Assembly: GCA_023229065.1 (NCBI GenBank)
Contig: JALNZZ010000001.1
Span: 1-64,000 of the forward strand
Direction of reading: 5' to 3'
Source: Porticoccaceae bacterium
GTDB taxonomy: Bacteria; Pseudomonadota; Gammaproteobacteria; Pseudomonadales; Porticoccaceae
DNA: 64,000 nt
Shown here: piece after piece, positions 45,837-55,920 of the stretch
Numbering within the stretch: the stretch's first letter is position 1
Layout: each line of letters begins with the position of its first letter
Translations under genes and position numbers: made by a program
Notes under the pieces: generated by a model
Told to the model about the DNA's origin: nothing
Database searches by the model: none
What the model saw: the letters and a program-made list of their open reading frames with translations, nothing else

Positions 45837-48557
45837 ATGACCACAGACGACAATGCTCCGCTGGTGCTGGTTGACGGCTCCTCCTACTTGTACCGCGCTT
45901 TTCATGCCCTGCCACCCTTGACCAGCTCCAAAGGGCAGCCTACGGGGGCGGTCAAAGGTGTGATCGCTATGCTCAAGCGCCTTGCCAAGGATTATCAGGG
46001 CAGCACCCTGGTAGTGGTTTTCGATGCCAAGGGAAAGACCTTTCGCGACGAGCTCTTCGAACAGTACAAATCCCATCGCCCACCGATGCCCGATGATCTG
46101 CGCAGCCAGATCGAGCCGATCCACGCTATCGTTCGCGGCATGGGCCTACCGTTGCTGATTATCGACGGCGTCGAGGCAGACGATGTTATTGGCACCCTCG
46201 CCTGCCAGCATGCTCGCGAGGGCAAGTCGGTGGTGATCTCCACGGGCGATAAGGACATGGCTCAGCTGGTGGAGGAACGCATTACGCTGGTCAACACCAT
46301 GACGGATACTCGTCTTGACCGCGATGGGGTGGTAGAAAAATTCGGGGTGCCCCCGGAGCTGATCATCGATTACCTGGCTCTGGTTGGCGACAAGTCCGAC
46401 AATATTCCCGGGGTGCCGGGGGTGGGCGAAAAAACGGCCCTGGCGCTGCTGCAGAATCTGGGGGGGCTGGATGTCATTTACGGCGATCTGGAAGCGGTGC
46501 GCAACCTCGATTTTCGCGGTGCCAAAAAAATGCCGGAAAAGCTCGCCGAGCACCGTGAGCAGGCCTATCTTTCCTATCAGCTGGCGACCATCAAAACCGA
46601 TGTCGAGCTTGATGAAGACTCCGCCAGTTTGGCCCCGGCTGCGCCGGACAAGCAGCGTCTTGTCGAACTGTTTCTCGATCTGGAGTTCAAGGCGTGGAGT
46701 GATGAGCTGCTGGCTGATGAAGAGGTCAGCGCGAGCCAGCCTGCGCTTGCAAAGGACTGGCAGACCATCCTGGACAAGGAATCCTTCGAAACCTGGCTCG
46801 AACGCCTGAAGCGGGCACCATTGTTTGCTTTCGATACCGAAACCACCAGTCTGAACTACATGGAGGCGGAGCTGGTGGGCCTCTCTTTTGCCGTCCAGCC
46901 CCATGAAGCAGCTTATGTGCCATTGGGCCACGACTATCTGGGCGCCCCACCCCAGCTGGATCGCCAGTGGGTACTGGAGCGTCTCAAGCCCCTGTTGGAG
47001 GACGCCAATCACCACAAGCTGGGCCAAAACCTCAAGTACGATACCAGTGTGCTTGCGCGCCATGGCATCAAGTTGCGCGGAGTGGTTTTCGACACCATGC
47101 TGGAGTCCTATGTGCTGGACTCCACCGCTACCCGCCACGATATGGACAGCCTGGCCCTCAAGTATCTGGGTGAGAAAACGATTCACTTTACAGATATCGC
47201 CGGCAAAGGCGTGGGACAGCTGACCTTCAACCAGGTTTCTCTGGAGGAGGCTGCTCCCTACGCAGCCGAAGATGCGGATATTACCTTGCGCTTGCATCAA
47301 GCCTTGTGGCCCCGTCTCGAAGAGATACCGTCGTTGCGCAAGGTGTTCGAGACCATTGAAATGCCGCTGATGCCTGTGCTGTCTCGCATCGAGCGCAATG
47401 GCGCCCGCGTTGATGCTGCGCTGCTCAAGAAACAGGGTGACGAAATTGCCACTCGCCTCGACGAGCTCGAGCGGGAGGCACATGAGCTGGCGGGACAGTC
47501 CTTTAACCTGGCTTCCCCCAAGCAGCTGGGGGAAGTGCTCTTCGACAAGCTGAAGATCCCGGTGTTGAAGAAAACGGCCACCGGGGCTCCGTCCACAAAA
47601 GAAGAAGTGCTTCAGGAGTTGGCGCTGGATTATCCCTTGCCGCGCTTGCTCCTTGAGCACCGCGGGTTGGCCAAGCTCAAATCCACCTATATCGACAAGC
47701 TGCCACGCATGGTCAACCCGGCTACCGGACGCGTCCACACCTCCTACCACCAGGCCGGGACGGCCACCGGACGGCTGTCGTCCTCTGACCCCAATCTGCA
47801 GAATATCCCTGTTCGCAGTGCCGAGGGACGCCGTATCCGCCAAGCGTTTGTGGCCGACAAGGGTAATTTGATCTTGGCGGCAGACTACTCACAGATCGAA
47901 CTGCGCATCATGGCGCATCTGTCTGGTGACGAGAGCCTGCTGCAGGCCTTCCGCGATGGGCTCGACATCCACCGGGCCACTGCGGCGGAAGTATTTGAAA
48001 CCCCGCTCGACAAGGTTACCCAGGACCAGCGTCGCAGTGCCAAAGCGATTAATTTTGGCCTGATCTACGGCATGTCAGCCTTTGGGTTAGCACGTCAACT
48101 GCACTTGGGGCGCAACCAGGCGCAGGAGTATATCGATCTCTATTTTGCCCGTTACCCGGGCGTCGCTGCCTATATGGAGAACACCCGGCAGCAGGCTCGC
48201 GAACAGGGTTTTGTGGAAACGCTCTTCGGGCGCAGGCTCTACCTGCCTGATATCAAGGCTGGCAAGGGCCAGCTGAGGCAAGCGGCCGAGCGCACCGCGA
48301 TCAATGCCCCCATGCAGGGTACTGCCGCAGATATCATCAAGCGAGCCATGATCAGTGTCGATGACTGGCTGACGGAGCAGGGGCTGGCTACCCGCATGAT
48401 TATGCAGGTGCATGATGAGCTGGTGTTTGAAGTGCCGGAGAAAGAGCTGGACACTGTTCACGATGAGGTGAGCCGCCGGATGGCCGCCGCTGCAGAACTA
48501 GCTGTGCCGCTGGTAGTGGAAGTAGGCAGCGGACTCAATTGGGATGAGGCGCATTAA
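45837..48557 (+). CDS. polA: DNA polymerase I
   Basis: A 906-residue enzyme with three domains: 5'-3' exonuclease (about 1-290), 3'-5' proofreading exonuclease ([10 protein letters not shown] with the catalytic Asp and Glu, and [13 protein letters not shown]), and polymerase ([13 protein letters not shown] motif [20 protein letters not shown] motif [10 protein letters not shown] motif C). All active residues are present, so proofreading is likely intact. Start at 45837 has AAGGA 7 bases upstream. Confidence 0.98.
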   Translation: MTTDDNAPLVLVDGSSYLYRAFHALPPLTSSKGQPTGAVKGVIAMLKRLAKDYQGSTLVVVFDAKGKTFRDELFEQYKSHRPPMPDDLRSQIEPIHAIVRGMGLPLLIIDGVEADDVIGTLACQHAREGKSVVISTGDKDMAQLVEERITLVNTMTDTRLDRDGVVEKFGVPPELIIDYLALVGDKSDNIPGVPGVGEKTALALLQNLGGLDVIYGDLEAVRNLDFRGAKKMPEKLAEHREQAYLSYQLATIKTDVELDEDSASLAPAAPDKQRLVELFLDLEFKAWSDELLADEEVSASQPALAKDWQTILDKESFETWLERLKRAPLFAFDTETTSLNYMEAELVGLSFAVQPHEAAYVPLGHDYLGAPPQLDRQWVLERLKPLLEDANHHKLGQNLKYDTSVLARHGIKLRGVVFDTMLESYVLDSTATRHDMDSLALKYLGEKTIHFTDIAGKGVGQLTFNQVSLEEAAPYAAEDADITLRLHQALWPRLEEIPSLRKVFETIEMPLMPVLSRIERNGARVDAALLKKQGDEIATRLDELEREAHELAGQSFNLASPKQLGEVLFDKLKIPVLKKTATGAPSTKEEVLQELALDYPLPRLLLEHRGLAKLKSTYIDKLPRMVNPATGRVHTSYHQAGTATGRLSSSDPNLQNIPVRSAEGRRIRQAFVADKGNLILAADYSQIELRIMAHLSGDESLLQAFRDGLDIHRATAAEVFETPLDKVTQDQRRSAKAINFGLIYGMSAFGLARQLHLGRNQAQEYIDLYFARYPGVAAYMENTRQQAREQGFVETLFGRRLYLPDIKAGKGQLRQAAERTAINAPMQGTAADIIKRAMISVDDWLTEQGLATRMIMQVHDELVFEVPEKELDTVHDEVSRRMAAAAELAVPLVVEVGSGLNWDEAH

Positions 48558-48850
48558 AGACCTTTCTGACCATGGTCGAAACCCTTGGAAAGCAATCACT
48601 GGTGCCGTGGAACCAAGCGCATTTCTCTGGTTCAGAGTAAGCGCAGCCTTGGTAAACTGTGTTCACCGGTTCTTCGCCTTGCTTGTTTAGCCTTGTTCCG
48701 CGTTATTTGAAGTATGGATGCTCTGGTCTCTCCTCTCTTTGGGGTAGGTTGTTTTTCCTTTTATATCAGTTGCTTGGGTGTAAAAGATCAGTGTGGAATA
48801 GCAAGAAAAGCAGGGTGAAGAAAATAATTTTCATTTTTTGAGAATTTATT
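48558..48850. other. Spacer between polA and the small RNA promoter
   Basis: About 290 bases that become A+T-rich toward the end. A 60-codon open frame at 48659-48841 lacks a ribosome site and family resemblance, so I do not call it a gene. No terminator for polA is evident. Confidence 0.4.
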
Positions 48851-48877
48851 GAACTTTAGGGATAAGGACCGGTCTGA
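48851..48877 (+). promoter_or_regulatory. Sigma-E/AlgU-type promoter
   Basis: GAACTT (48851-48856) and TCTGA (48873-48877) with a 16-base spacer match the extracytoplasmic sigma factor RpoE/AlgU consensus. The expected transcription start is near 48884, directly before the folded small RNA. Confidence 0.8.
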
Positions 48878-48883
48878 GATAGC

Positions 48884-48979
48884 GGTTAGTGTTTCCTCTT
48901 CGTTGTGAGCAAACCGGGAACCCTCTCCCCTCTTGGCAATCCCGGTTCTTCTGCCGGCGCACCTTGCGCCGGCTTTTTT
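48884..48979 (+). ncRNA. ErsA-like small RNA
   Basis: A transcript of about 96 bases is predicted from a sigma-E/AlgU-type promoter to a strong Rho-independent terminator, between polA and engB. That is the location of Spot 42 in enterics and of ErsA in Pseudomonas, and ErsA is known to need AlgU. The RNA can form an 8-bp stem (AACCGGGA at 48912-48919 with 48940-48947) with a C/U-rich loop (CCCTCTCCCCTCTT) suited to pairing with Shine-Dalgarno sequences, then the terminator stem. Start point and targets are inferred. It has no reading frame of note. Confidence 0.75.
48953..48979 (+). terminator. Rho-independent terminator of the small RNA
   Basis: Perfect 8-bp G+C-rich stem (GCCGGCGC, 48953-48960, with 48966-48973), 5-base loop and six T residues (48974-48979). 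Confidence 0.9.
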
Positions 48980-49014
48980 ATCTCCCCGTTTTGCCTTCTC
49001 GCTTTTCCTGTTTT

Positions 49015-49638
49015 CTACAGGCTCTGTTCAAGCCATTGATTCATAAAGGCTTCAAGCTCGCTAAGCCCCTGTTTTTTGAGGGCTGAAAAAAGTTGCACGG
49101 ACACGTGGTCGATTCCGGCGTCGGCCAGTTGCCGGCGTACTTTAAGAAGCTCGTTGCTGGCGGGGCCATGATTGAGTTTGTCGGCCTTGGTAAGCAGAAT
49201 ATGCAGGGGCAGGTGACCGGCCTGGGCCCAGCGGATCATTTGCCAGTCGTACTCCTGTAGCGGATGGCGAATATCCATCAGCAATACCAATCCCTTCAGG
49301 GATTGGCGTTGCTGGAGGTATTCCGCCAGGTGCTTGTCCCAGTCACTTTTCACGGCTTTTGATACCTTGGCAAAGCCGTAGCCTGGCAGGTCCACCAGGC
49401 GGCGTCCCGGTCCAAGGCTGAAAAAGTTGATCAGTTGAGTGCGCCCAGGGGTCTTGCTGGTGCGCGCCAACTTGCTTTGACGGGTCAGCGTATTGATGGC
49501 GCTGGACTTTCCGGCGTTGGAGCGGCCGGCAAAGGCGACTTCTGCGCCTGTGTCCGTTGGACATTGGTGCAGTGTGGGCGCACTTTGCATGAAAGTGGCA
49601 GTGGCGAAATTGATGGCTTCAGTCATAGCTTTACTCAT
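49015..49638 (-). CDS. engB: Ribosome biogenesis GTP-binding protein EngB (YihA/YsxC)
   Basis: A 207-residue GTPase with G1 [10 protein letters not shown]3 DLPGYGFA, G4 TKADKL and G5-like VQLFSALKK. It assists assembly of the large ribosomal subunit. The order polA-sRNA-engB-cytochrome c4 agrees with Pseudomonas. An alternative start four codons downstream exists. Confidence 0.96.
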   Translation of the reverse strand: MSKAMTEAINFATATFMQSAPTLHQCPTDTGAEVAFAGRSNAGKSSAINTLTRQSKLARTSKTPGRTQLINFFSLGPGRRLVDLPGYGFAKVSKAVKSDWDKHLAEYLQQRQSLKGLVLLMDIRHPLQEYDWQMIRWAQAGHLPLHILLTKADKLNHGPASNELLKVRRQLADAGIDHVSVQLFSALKKQGLSELEAFMNQWLEQSL

Positions 49639-49679
49639 GGCTGGGCAGTATAGCGTTTAAGCTTGGCAAAGGAATGGTA

Positions 49680-49685
49680 TATAAT
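49680..49685 (+). promoter_or_regulatory. Possible -10 box of the cytochrome c4 gene
   Basis: TATAAT faces the cytochrome gene, about 110 bases upstream of its start. No strong -35 is seen at the right distance. A small hairpin (TCGAGA at 49750-49755 with TCTCGA at 49758-49763) lies in the leader. Confidence 0.35.
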
Positions 49686-49796
49686 GCGCCGCCCGAACAG
49701 GCCCCAGGGTCTGCTAATGACGAGACTTGAGACGCTGGTTGCCGGTGGGTCGAGAAGTCTCGATTACTGAGACATGTAGCCAAGACGGAATCCCCC

Positions 49797-50438
49797 ATGA
49801 TGAAAACTGCGAGTGGTTTAGCCTTTGTCCTGTCCCTCATGATCGCCCCTTTTGCCATGGCCGCAGGGGATGCCAAAGCTGGTGAAGGCAAGACCGCTGT
49901 CTGTGTCGCCTGTCACTCGAGCGACGGCAACAGCCCCTCCCCGGCTTTCCCCAAACTGGCTGGCCTCGGCGAGAAGTATTTGCTCAAGCAGTTGAAGGAT
50001 ATCCAGTCGGGCGCCCGTCCAGTACTCGAAATGACAGGTATGCTCAATGGTTTTAACGAGCAGGATCTAGCAGACATCGCTGCTTACTACAACTCTCAAA
50101 CCCGCCAGATGGCGGGTGCCAAGGACGTCAAGCTGGATCTTGGCGAGCGTATCTATCGCGGCGGTAACATTGCTACCGGCGTGGCAGCTTGTATCGGCTG
50201 TCATGCTCCCAGCGGTAATGGCAACGCTCCCGCAGGTTATCCGGCTCTCGGCGGCCAATATGCCGACTATATCGCCAAGCAGTTGCGCGCTTTCCGCACT
50301 GCTGCCCATGATGAAGAAGATGCCAGCGGCCGCGACAACGATGGTGAGCCCGCCATGATGCGCGGTGTCGCTGCTCGTATGACCGATCAGGAGATCGACG
50401 CTGTAGCCAACTACATTGCGGGTCTCAAGGGTAACTAG
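49797..50438 (+). CDS. Cytochrome c4, di-heme
   Basis: A 213-residue periplasmic protein with a signal peptide (to about AMA) and two similar cytochrome c domains, each with a CxxCH heme site (CVACH and CIGCH) and a distal Met (MTGML and MMRGV regions). It carries electrons to terminal oxidases; the caa3-like oxidase encoded at 34-38 kb is a possible partner. A second ATG directly follows the first. Confidence 0.93.
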   Translation: MMKTASGLAFVLSLMIAPFAMAAGDAKAGEGKTAVCVACHSSDGNSPSPAFPKLAGLGEKYLLKQLKDIQSGARPVLEMTGMLNGFNEQDLADIAAYYNSQTRQMAGAKDVKLDLGERIYRGGNIATGVAACIGCHAPSGNGNAPAGYPALGGQYADYIAKQLRAFRTAAHDEEDASGRDNDGEPAMMRGVAARMTDQEIDAVANYIAGLKGN

Positions 50439-50469
50439 GGCAGGCCTGAAGTCCAGCTGATAATGAATC

Positions 50470-50497
50470 AAAAAGGCGGCCTGGTGCCGCCTTTTTT
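50470..50497 (+). terminator. Rho-independent terminator after cytochrome c4
   Basis: Stem AAAAAGGCGGC (50470-50480) with GCCGCCTTTTT (from 50486), 5-base loop, followed by a T run. Confidence 0.9.
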
Positions 50498-50637
50498 GTG
50501 TTTAGCCGGTAAGGAAGCTGGCCCGGCAGGTCAGAAAGCCGCTAAATCGGCTAACAGGCGGCTTACTTTTGTGTAAACTCTCGGTGCGTACCGCCGACCG
50601 GTGGGCACCTGGTCAAGATAGATAACCTGGAGCAGAC

Positions 50638-51363
50638 ATGCAGAATCTCACCAAGTGGATATTCCCTTTTTTGATCGTCTTTGCCCTTGGCTGCCAGGCC
50701 GAGCAGGACAGTGCTCAGGCGACGGCCGCTGCGCCCCCAGCCGAGGCCCCGGTCTCTGCCACCATTGATGCCAAGCCAGCTTCATCTGCCTCTGCCAACT
50801 ATGTGGCTGGCACTCACTACGAAGTACTGCCACAACCCGTGCCCACTGCCGACCCCAGCAAGATCGAAGTTGCCGAAGTGTTTTGGTACGGTTGTGGTCA
50901 CTGTTATGACTTCGAGCCCCTGTTCGAGTCCTGGGCGGAGAACTTGCCCGCTGATGTAGCGGTGGTGCGCAGCCCTGCCATGTGGGATCAGCAGGGTATC
51001 ATGGAGCGCCATGCCCGGATCTATTACACAGCGAAGGCTCTGGGTGTGTTCGACGAAGTGCATATGGCGACCTTCGAGGCAATGAACCTGCACCGCAACC
51101 AGCTGCAAACGGAGGAGGCCATTGCCAAGCTGTTTGAAGAGAAAGGGGTGAGCCGGGAGGACTTCGACAAAACTTTCAACTCTTTCGGAGTCACCAGCGC
51201 CGTCAAGCAGGCCGAGTCGCGGTTGCGAGGCTACCGCACCCAGGGCACACCGGAAGTGGTGATCAATGGTACCTACCGGGTAAGTAGCCGCCTGGCGGGG
51301 GGGCACCAGGACATGCTCAATGTCTCCAGCTTCCTGATCGAGAAGATCCGCAGCGAGCAATAA
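50638..51363 (+). CDS. dsbA: Thiol:disulfide interchange protein DsbA
   Basis: A 241-residue thioredoxin-fold oxidase with active site CGHC (FWYGCGHCYDFEP) and the cis-Pro loop GTPEVVINGTYRV. It introduces disulfides in periplasmic proteins. The N-terminus reads FLIVFALGCQAEQ, a possible lipobox, followed by an Ala/Pro-rich linker of about 40 residues, so it may be a membrane-anchored lipoprotein form rather than soluble DsbA. Cytochrome c4 followed by dsbA is conserved in Pseudomonas. Confidence 0.93.
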   Translation: MQNLTKWIFPFLIVFALGCQAEQDSAQATAAAPPAEAPVSATIDAKPASSASANYVAGTHYEVLPQPVPTADPSKIEVAEVFWYGCGHCYDFEPLFESWAENLPADVAVVRSPAMWDQQGIMERHARIYYTAKALGVFDEVHMATFEAMNLHRNQLQTEEAIAKLFEEKGVSREDFDKTFNSFGVTSAVKQAESRLRGYRTQGTPEVVINGTYRVSSRLAGGHQDMLNVSSFLIEKIRSEQ

Positions 51364-51374
51364 TGCTTTAGAAA

Positions 51375-51399
51375 GAAGGCCACCTGATCGGTGGCCTTC
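51375..51399. terminator. Hairpin between dsbA and the convergent Gcr-family gene
   Basis: Perfect 10-bp stem (GAAGGCCACC, 51375-51384, with 51390-51399) and 5-base loop between two convergent genes; the T run is short. Confidence 0.65.
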
Positions 51400-51438
51400 G
51401 CCGTTATTGGTCCCTTCTGTCCGTCATCTTTAAAGCGA

Positions 51439-53445
51439 TCAGTGGGATTCGTCTTTCTCTTCTTCGTCATCTTCTTCCTGGCTGCGTGGTGGCAGCAGCA
51501 GAGACAAGGGCGCGCTGCGCACTTGACGCCACACCGCTGTGGCCAGTTTGGGCAAGCTGCTGATGCGTGCTCCCCGGGAGCGCAGGGCAGTCCACAGGGC
51601 AAGTGAAAAACTGACCCAGAGGTTGATGGCCGCAATAAGTAGAACGCAGGCTCCGTAGTAGAGCCACTGTCTGCTATCCAGAGCCAGCACCCCTGAGGCA
51701 TAGCCCAGATCGGCGGAGGAGAATGCTACGTGGCGGATATCCAGGGGTAGCCCCACTAGATAGCCGACGTAACCTGTCATGCCAAGCATGCAGCCAAAGG
51801 TAAAGTTGCCGATCAGGGCGCCATAATTGTCGCTTATGTAGACCGCTAGACGCTGCCGCCAGGCAGCTGGCAGGAAGGGTCGCAGCCAGGGGTGATGGCC
51901 CAGGCGGGCGGCGAGTTCGATGCGGGCGGCGCGGTTGTCGAAATAACCGGACACCAATCCCGACACAAACAGCCAGATGCCAGCGATGCCAGCGTGGAAC
52001 AGCGCTGGGCTGGCGGTTATGTCGAGCTTGTAAAGCAGGTAATCGGCGCTGTCGCTATCCAGCGGCGCCTGCCCCAGCCAGTGGTTATAGCCGAGTACCA
52101 CCAAGTAGGCTACCGACATTGCCAGCGCTACATTGCCGGCAATGGCAATAAATTGTGAGCGGCTCACGCGCACCAGCAGTTCTGCCAGCTTGGTGGGGTT
52201 GGCTCGCCCTCGTTCCTCTTCGACAGCATTGGCAAAGTGAGCGGCGGTCATCGCCGGTTGCTTGGTAGCTACTGTGCATCCCACTATATGAATGAGTACA
52301 AAGCCCAGGGCGTAGTTGAGACTGCTCAGCAGCGACTCGGTAAATGGCCCGTGGTTTTGGCCGATGATGTGGATTTTTACCAGCGCCATAAAGGCAATGA
52401 TAAAGCCGCCTCCCGCTGCCGAGGCAAGCATGGCGAGATAGTCGCGGCGATCGCTGGTGACGTAGTGCTCGCCGTGATGGCTGGCATTTTCTGTCACGCT
52501 GCGCGCCAGCAGCTTGCTGTTCTGGCGCCAGAGCCCGGCGAGGCTGTGACGCTGTGTGCTGGCAACGACGAGCTGCTTGAATAGCACGATGGCTTTTTCG
52601 TTAAAGGCTTCGCGCTGTCTGACGGTGAGGGTGTCGAGCAACAGCTCAATGCGCTGGAGAGTCTGGTTGAGGCGTTCCAGCAGGAGGGTCAGGTCGAGGC
52701 TTGAGCCGCGGGATACCATACGCTTGCGCAGCTTCTGCAGGCCTTCCTCACATTGGCTGAGCAGTACTCTGGCGTGATCGTCCTCGTAGAACTCGATTTC
52801 ATCATCGAGCCACTGTGCATAGAGACGGACAAACGCCGACAGCTCGCGCTGCTGGGCAACAAAGGCGGAGTCGCGCTTCGCGACATGGGGGTCGAGGCGC
52901 TGGATCTCCACGTTCAACTCTTCCGCTGCCACCCAGATGGAAAGCATCTCGATAGCGTACAGTACTTCGTGGCACACCTTGCGGCGTACTTTCTTGAGTT
53001 GCTCGCGGTCGTGATTCCACAGAATGGAAAGCAGGTCAATCCAGCTTTCGGTGGGAATGGCTACCACCCAGTCTGCATCGCTGGGGTCGTGAAAAATGGA
53101 CCCGAGAGCATCGCGGATATTATTGTCATCCGCTGGCAGTGGGTTGAGCCTTTCATAGAGACGGGTGAAAAATTCCCGGCTGAATCCGCGCCGCGCAAGG
53201 ACGCCGAGTGACGTAAAGACTTCAAAGTAACCAGCCCCCATCAGCCAGTCTTGCAAGCAGCTGGAGAGTTTGGCGTGATGATCGGGGTGCTCCCTCAGCC
53301 ATTGCTGCAAGGCATCCATGCGAGCGATCACCGCATCGCTTGTCTCTTTGCGGCGCGGGCGAAGCCAGTCGACAATGCGCTTCATGGCCTCCACTGCGGT
53401 GAGCGTTTCAGTGGTTTCCAGATAATTGAACAGTTTGTTTCTCAA
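51439..53445 (-). CDS. Gcr-family membrane protein (annotated as site-specific recombinase)
   Basis: A 668-residue protein with a long helical N-terminal half (1 to about 330) and a C-terminal half with about six hydrophobic segments (MLASAAGGGFIIAFMALV, YALGFVLIHIVGCTV, FIAIAGNVALAMSVAYLVVLGY and others), ending in a short acidic tail (EEDDEEEKDE). It fits the PF10136-type family named after gonococcal Gcr. It lacks tyrosine- or serine-recombinase catalytic motifs and is clearly a membrane protein, so recombinase activity is doubtful. The start is TTG at 53445 with GGGGAG about 8 bases upstream. Confidence 0.78.
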   Translation of the reverse strand: MRNKLFNYLETTETLTAVEAMKRIVDWLRPRRKETSDAVIARMDALQQWLREHPDHHAKLSSCLQDWLMGAGYFEVFTSLGVLARRGFSREFFTRLYERLNPLPADDNNIRDALGSIFHDPSDADWVVAIPTESWIDLLSILWNHDREQLKKVRRKVCHEVLYAIEMLSIWVAAEELNVEIQRLDPHVAKRDSAFVAQQRELSAFVRLYAQWLDDEIEFYEDDHARVLLSQCEEGLQKLRKRMVSRGSSLDLTLLLERLNQTLQRIELLLDTLTVRQREAFNEKAIVLFKQLVVASTQRHSLAGLWRQNSKLLARSVTENASHHGEHYVTSDRRDYLAMLASAAGGGFIIAFMALVKIHIIGQNHGPFTESLLSSLNYALGFVLIHIVGCTVATKQPAMTAAHFANAVEEERGRANPTKLAELLVRVSRSQFIAIAGNVALAMSVAYLVVLGYNHWLGQAPLDSDSADYLLYKLDITASPALFHAGIAGIWLFVSGLVSGYFDNRAARIELAARLGHHPWLRPFLPAAWRQRLAVYISDNYGALIGNFTFGCMLGMTGYVGYLVGLPLDIRHVAFSSADLGYASGVLALDSRQWLYYGACVLLIAAINLWVSFSLALWTALRSRGARISSLPKLATAVWRQVRSAPLSLLLPPRSQEEDDEEEKDESH

Positions 53446-53519
53446 AAGTGCTCCCCGTGGTGGGTCTGGTCAGGTGGATAGGGCGCCGTAGTGGGTCGCA
53501 GGCGCCCCTTGTCGAGTGC

Positions 53520-55907
53520 TCAGCCTAAAGGCCAGCTCCAGCCGGTGATCTCCTCGCTGTCCACCCCATGCTCATGGGCATGGTGGCGGGCGGCAATCTG
53601 CAGGTCTCGCAACTTTTCCTTCACATGGGCGCCTCGGGTGCGCAGCTTCGCTACCCGGTCGATGGCGTTGATAGCCAGGCTGTAGCGATCGACATTGTTG
53701 GCGATAGCCAGTTCGAGAGGGGTATTGATGCTGCCTTTCTCGATATAACCGCGCACGTGCAAGTTGGCGTGGTTGGTGCGCCGGTAGGCGAGGCGATGAA
53801 TCAGCCAGGGGTAGCCGTGGAAGTTGAAGATGATGGGCTTATCGACGGTAAACAGACTGTCGAAGTCGCGATCGCTGAGGCCGTGGGGGTGAGCAGTATC
53901 GGGCGTCATGCGGAACAGATCGACTACGTTGATAAAGCGAATCTTGAGATCCGGGAAGTGCTCTCGCAGCAGTGCTGTGGCAGCCAGAGCCTCCTGGGTA
54001 GCGAGATCGCCACAGCCGGCCATCACCAGATCCGGCTCACTGCCCTGATCGTTGCTGGCCCAGTCCCAGATACCGATGCCCTTGGTGCAGTGGATAATAG
54101 CGGCCTCCATGTCGAGGTACTGCAGGTGGTTCTGCTTGTCGCAGACGATGACATTGATGTCGTTGTGGCTGCGTAGACAGTGGTCTGCGGTGGACAGCAG
54201 ACAGTTGGCATCCGGGGGCAAGTAGATACGTGTTACCGCTGGGTTCTTGTTGACAACCAGATCGAGAAAACCGGGGTCCTGGTGAGTAAAGCCATTGTGG
54301 TCCTGGCGCCACACGGTGGAGGTGATCAGCAGATTGATAGAGGCGATGGGGGCTCGCCAGGAAAGGTCTTCGCAAATGGCCAGCCATTTGGCGTGCTGGT
54401 TGAACATGGAGTCGATGATATGAACGAAGGATTCGTAAGTGGCAAAGAAGCCGTGGCGTCCTGTGAGTACATAGCCCTCAAACCAGCCCTGCAAAGTGTG
54501 CTCGGAGAGTATCTCCAGTACACGGCCGTCCGCTGCCAGTTCACCGCCGTCATCATCTGCCGGCAGACGGTCTGCCAGCCACAGCTTTTTGCTCACCTCG
54601 TAAATGGCGTCGAGCTTGTTGGAGGTGTTCTCGTCGGGACCGAAGACCCGGAAGTTGTTCATGTTGCGGGCCATGGTGTCGCGCAACAGTGCGCCAAGAG
54701 GCTTGGTATTCATGGCGCGGTACTTGCCGGGGCGGGAATGCTCGCCGGGCTGCGAGAGGGCCACCGCGTAATCGCGAAAATCCGGCAGCCTCAGGTCGCG
54801 GCGCAGCAAGCCCCCGTTGGCGTGGGGATTCGCGCCCATGCGTCGACGGCCCTCGGGTGCCAGCTTGCGCAGATGCTCGACAAGGCGCCCTTCGGCATTG
54901 AACAGTTCTTCGGGGCCATAGCTGCGCAGCCACTGCTCCAGCCGGCGCAGATTGCTGGGGTTGCTATGCACGTCGGCGAGGGGCACCTGGTGAGAGCGCC
55001 AGCTCCCCTCCACCTGGTGGCCGTTGGCAGTTTTGGGGCCGGTCCAGCCTTTGGGGGAGCGCAGCACAATCATCGGCCAGCGCGGTCGCTCCAGCGAGTC
55101 GCCGCTGCGGGCTCGGTGCTGGATTGCCTTGATGGCATCAACACACTGATCAAGGGCCGCAGCCATCTGTTGGTGCATCACTGCGGGGTCGTCCCCTTCG
55201 ACGAAAAAAGGCGTCCAGCCGTAGCCGCGAAACAGACTGTCCAGTTCGTCGTGGCTGATGCGGGCGAGGATGGTAGGGTTGTTGATCTTATAGCCATTGA
55301 GGTGGAGGATGGGCAGTACAGCACCGTCGCGTGCGGGGTTGAGAAACTTGTTGGAGTGCCAGGCGGTGGCCAGCGGCCCAGTTTCAGCCTCGCCATCGCC
55401 GACGGCGGTAAAGACGATCAGGTCGGGGTTGTCAAAAGCGGCCCCAAAGGCGTGCGACAAGCTGTAGCCCAGCTCGCCGCCCTCGTGGATGGAGCCGGGC
55501 AGCTCGGGAGTGCAATGGCTGCCGAAGCCGCCGGGGAAAGAAAAGTGGCGGAACAGGGCGGCGATGCCCTCCTCGTCCTCGCCAAACTCGGGGTAGATCT
55601 CGGAGAAGCTGCCTTCCAGGTAGACAGGAGCGAGCACGCCGGGCGCACCGTGGCCAGGACCAGTGATAAAAATGGCATTGAGGTCACTGGCGCGGATTAC
55701 CCTGTTGGCATGAACGTACATGAACGACAGCCCGGGGCTTGCGCCCCAGTGGCCGAGCAGGCGTTTTTTGATATGTTCCGGTTTGAGCGGTTCCTTCAAC
55801 AGGGGGTTGTCGCGCAAGTAGATCATGCCGGCGGCCAGATAGTTGCAGGCGCGCCAGTAGGCGTGGATTGCGTCGAGCTGGTCGGGAGAGAGGGGATTCG
55901 TGCTCAT
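53520..55907 (-). CDS. xfp: Phosphoketolase (Xfp)
   Basis: A 795-residue thiamine-diphosphate enzyme with signatures [84 protein letters not shown] and, near the C-terminus, [13 protein letters not shown]. It splits xylulose 5-phosphate (and possibly fructose 6-phosphate) with phosphate to acetyl phosphate plus a sugar phosphate. The acetate kinase gene lies 13 bases upstream, forming a two-gene operon. Start [10 protein letters not shown] at 55907 is the family start; the longer frame runs into ackA. Confidence 0.96.
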   Translation of the reverse strand: MSTNPLSPDQLDAIHAYWRACNYLAAGMIYLRDNPLLKEPLKPEHIKKRLLGHWGASPGLSFMYVHANRVIRASDLNAIFITGPGHGAPGVLAPVYLEGSFSEIYPEFGEDEEGIAALFRHFSFPGGFGSHCTPELPGSIHEGGELGYSLSHAFGAAFDNPDLIVFTAVGDGEAETGPLATAWHSNKFLNPARDGAVLPILHLNGYKINNPTILARISHDELDSLFRGYGWTPFFVEGDDPAVMHQQMAAALDQCVDAIKAIQHRARSGDSLERPRWPMIVLRSPKGWTGPKTANGHQVEGSWRSHQVPLADVHSNPSNLRRLEQWLRSYGPEELFNAEGRLVEHLRKLAPEGRRRMGANPHANGGLLRRDLRLPDFRDYAVALSQPGEHSRPGKYRAMNTKPLGALLRDTMARNMNNFRVFGPDENTSNKLDAIYEVSKKLWLADRLPADDDGGELAADGRVLEILSEHTLQGWFEGYVLTGRHGFFATYESFVHIIDSMFNQHAKWLAICEDLSWRAPIASINLLITSTVWRQDHNGFTHQDPGFLDLVVNKNPAVTRIYLPPDANCLLSTADHCLRSHNDINVIVCDKQNHLQYLDMEAAIIHCTKGIGIWDWASNDQGSEPDLVMAGCGDLATQEALAATALLREHFPDLKIRFINVVDLFRMTPDTAHPHGLSDRDFDSLFTVDKPIIFNFHGYPWLIHRLAYRRTNHANLHVRGYIEKGSINTPLELAIANNVDRYSLAINAIDRVAKLRTRGAHVKEKLRDLQIAARHHAHEHGVDSEEITGWSWPLG

Positions 55908-55920
55908 ATTCTGGCTCCGG

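Noticed and set aside
46146..47843. 565-codon open frame antisense to polA
   Set aside because: Lies entirely within polA with all polymerase motifs on the other strand; no ribosome site or domain.
48659..48841. 60-codon open frame between polA and the small RNA
   Set aside because: No ribosome site, A+T-rich with mixed composition, and ends just before the sigma-E-type promoter.
51439..53445. Mobile-element recombinase as a sign of an integrated element
   Set aside because: The Gcr-type family lacks recombinase motifs, and no attachment sites or mobility genes are nearby.
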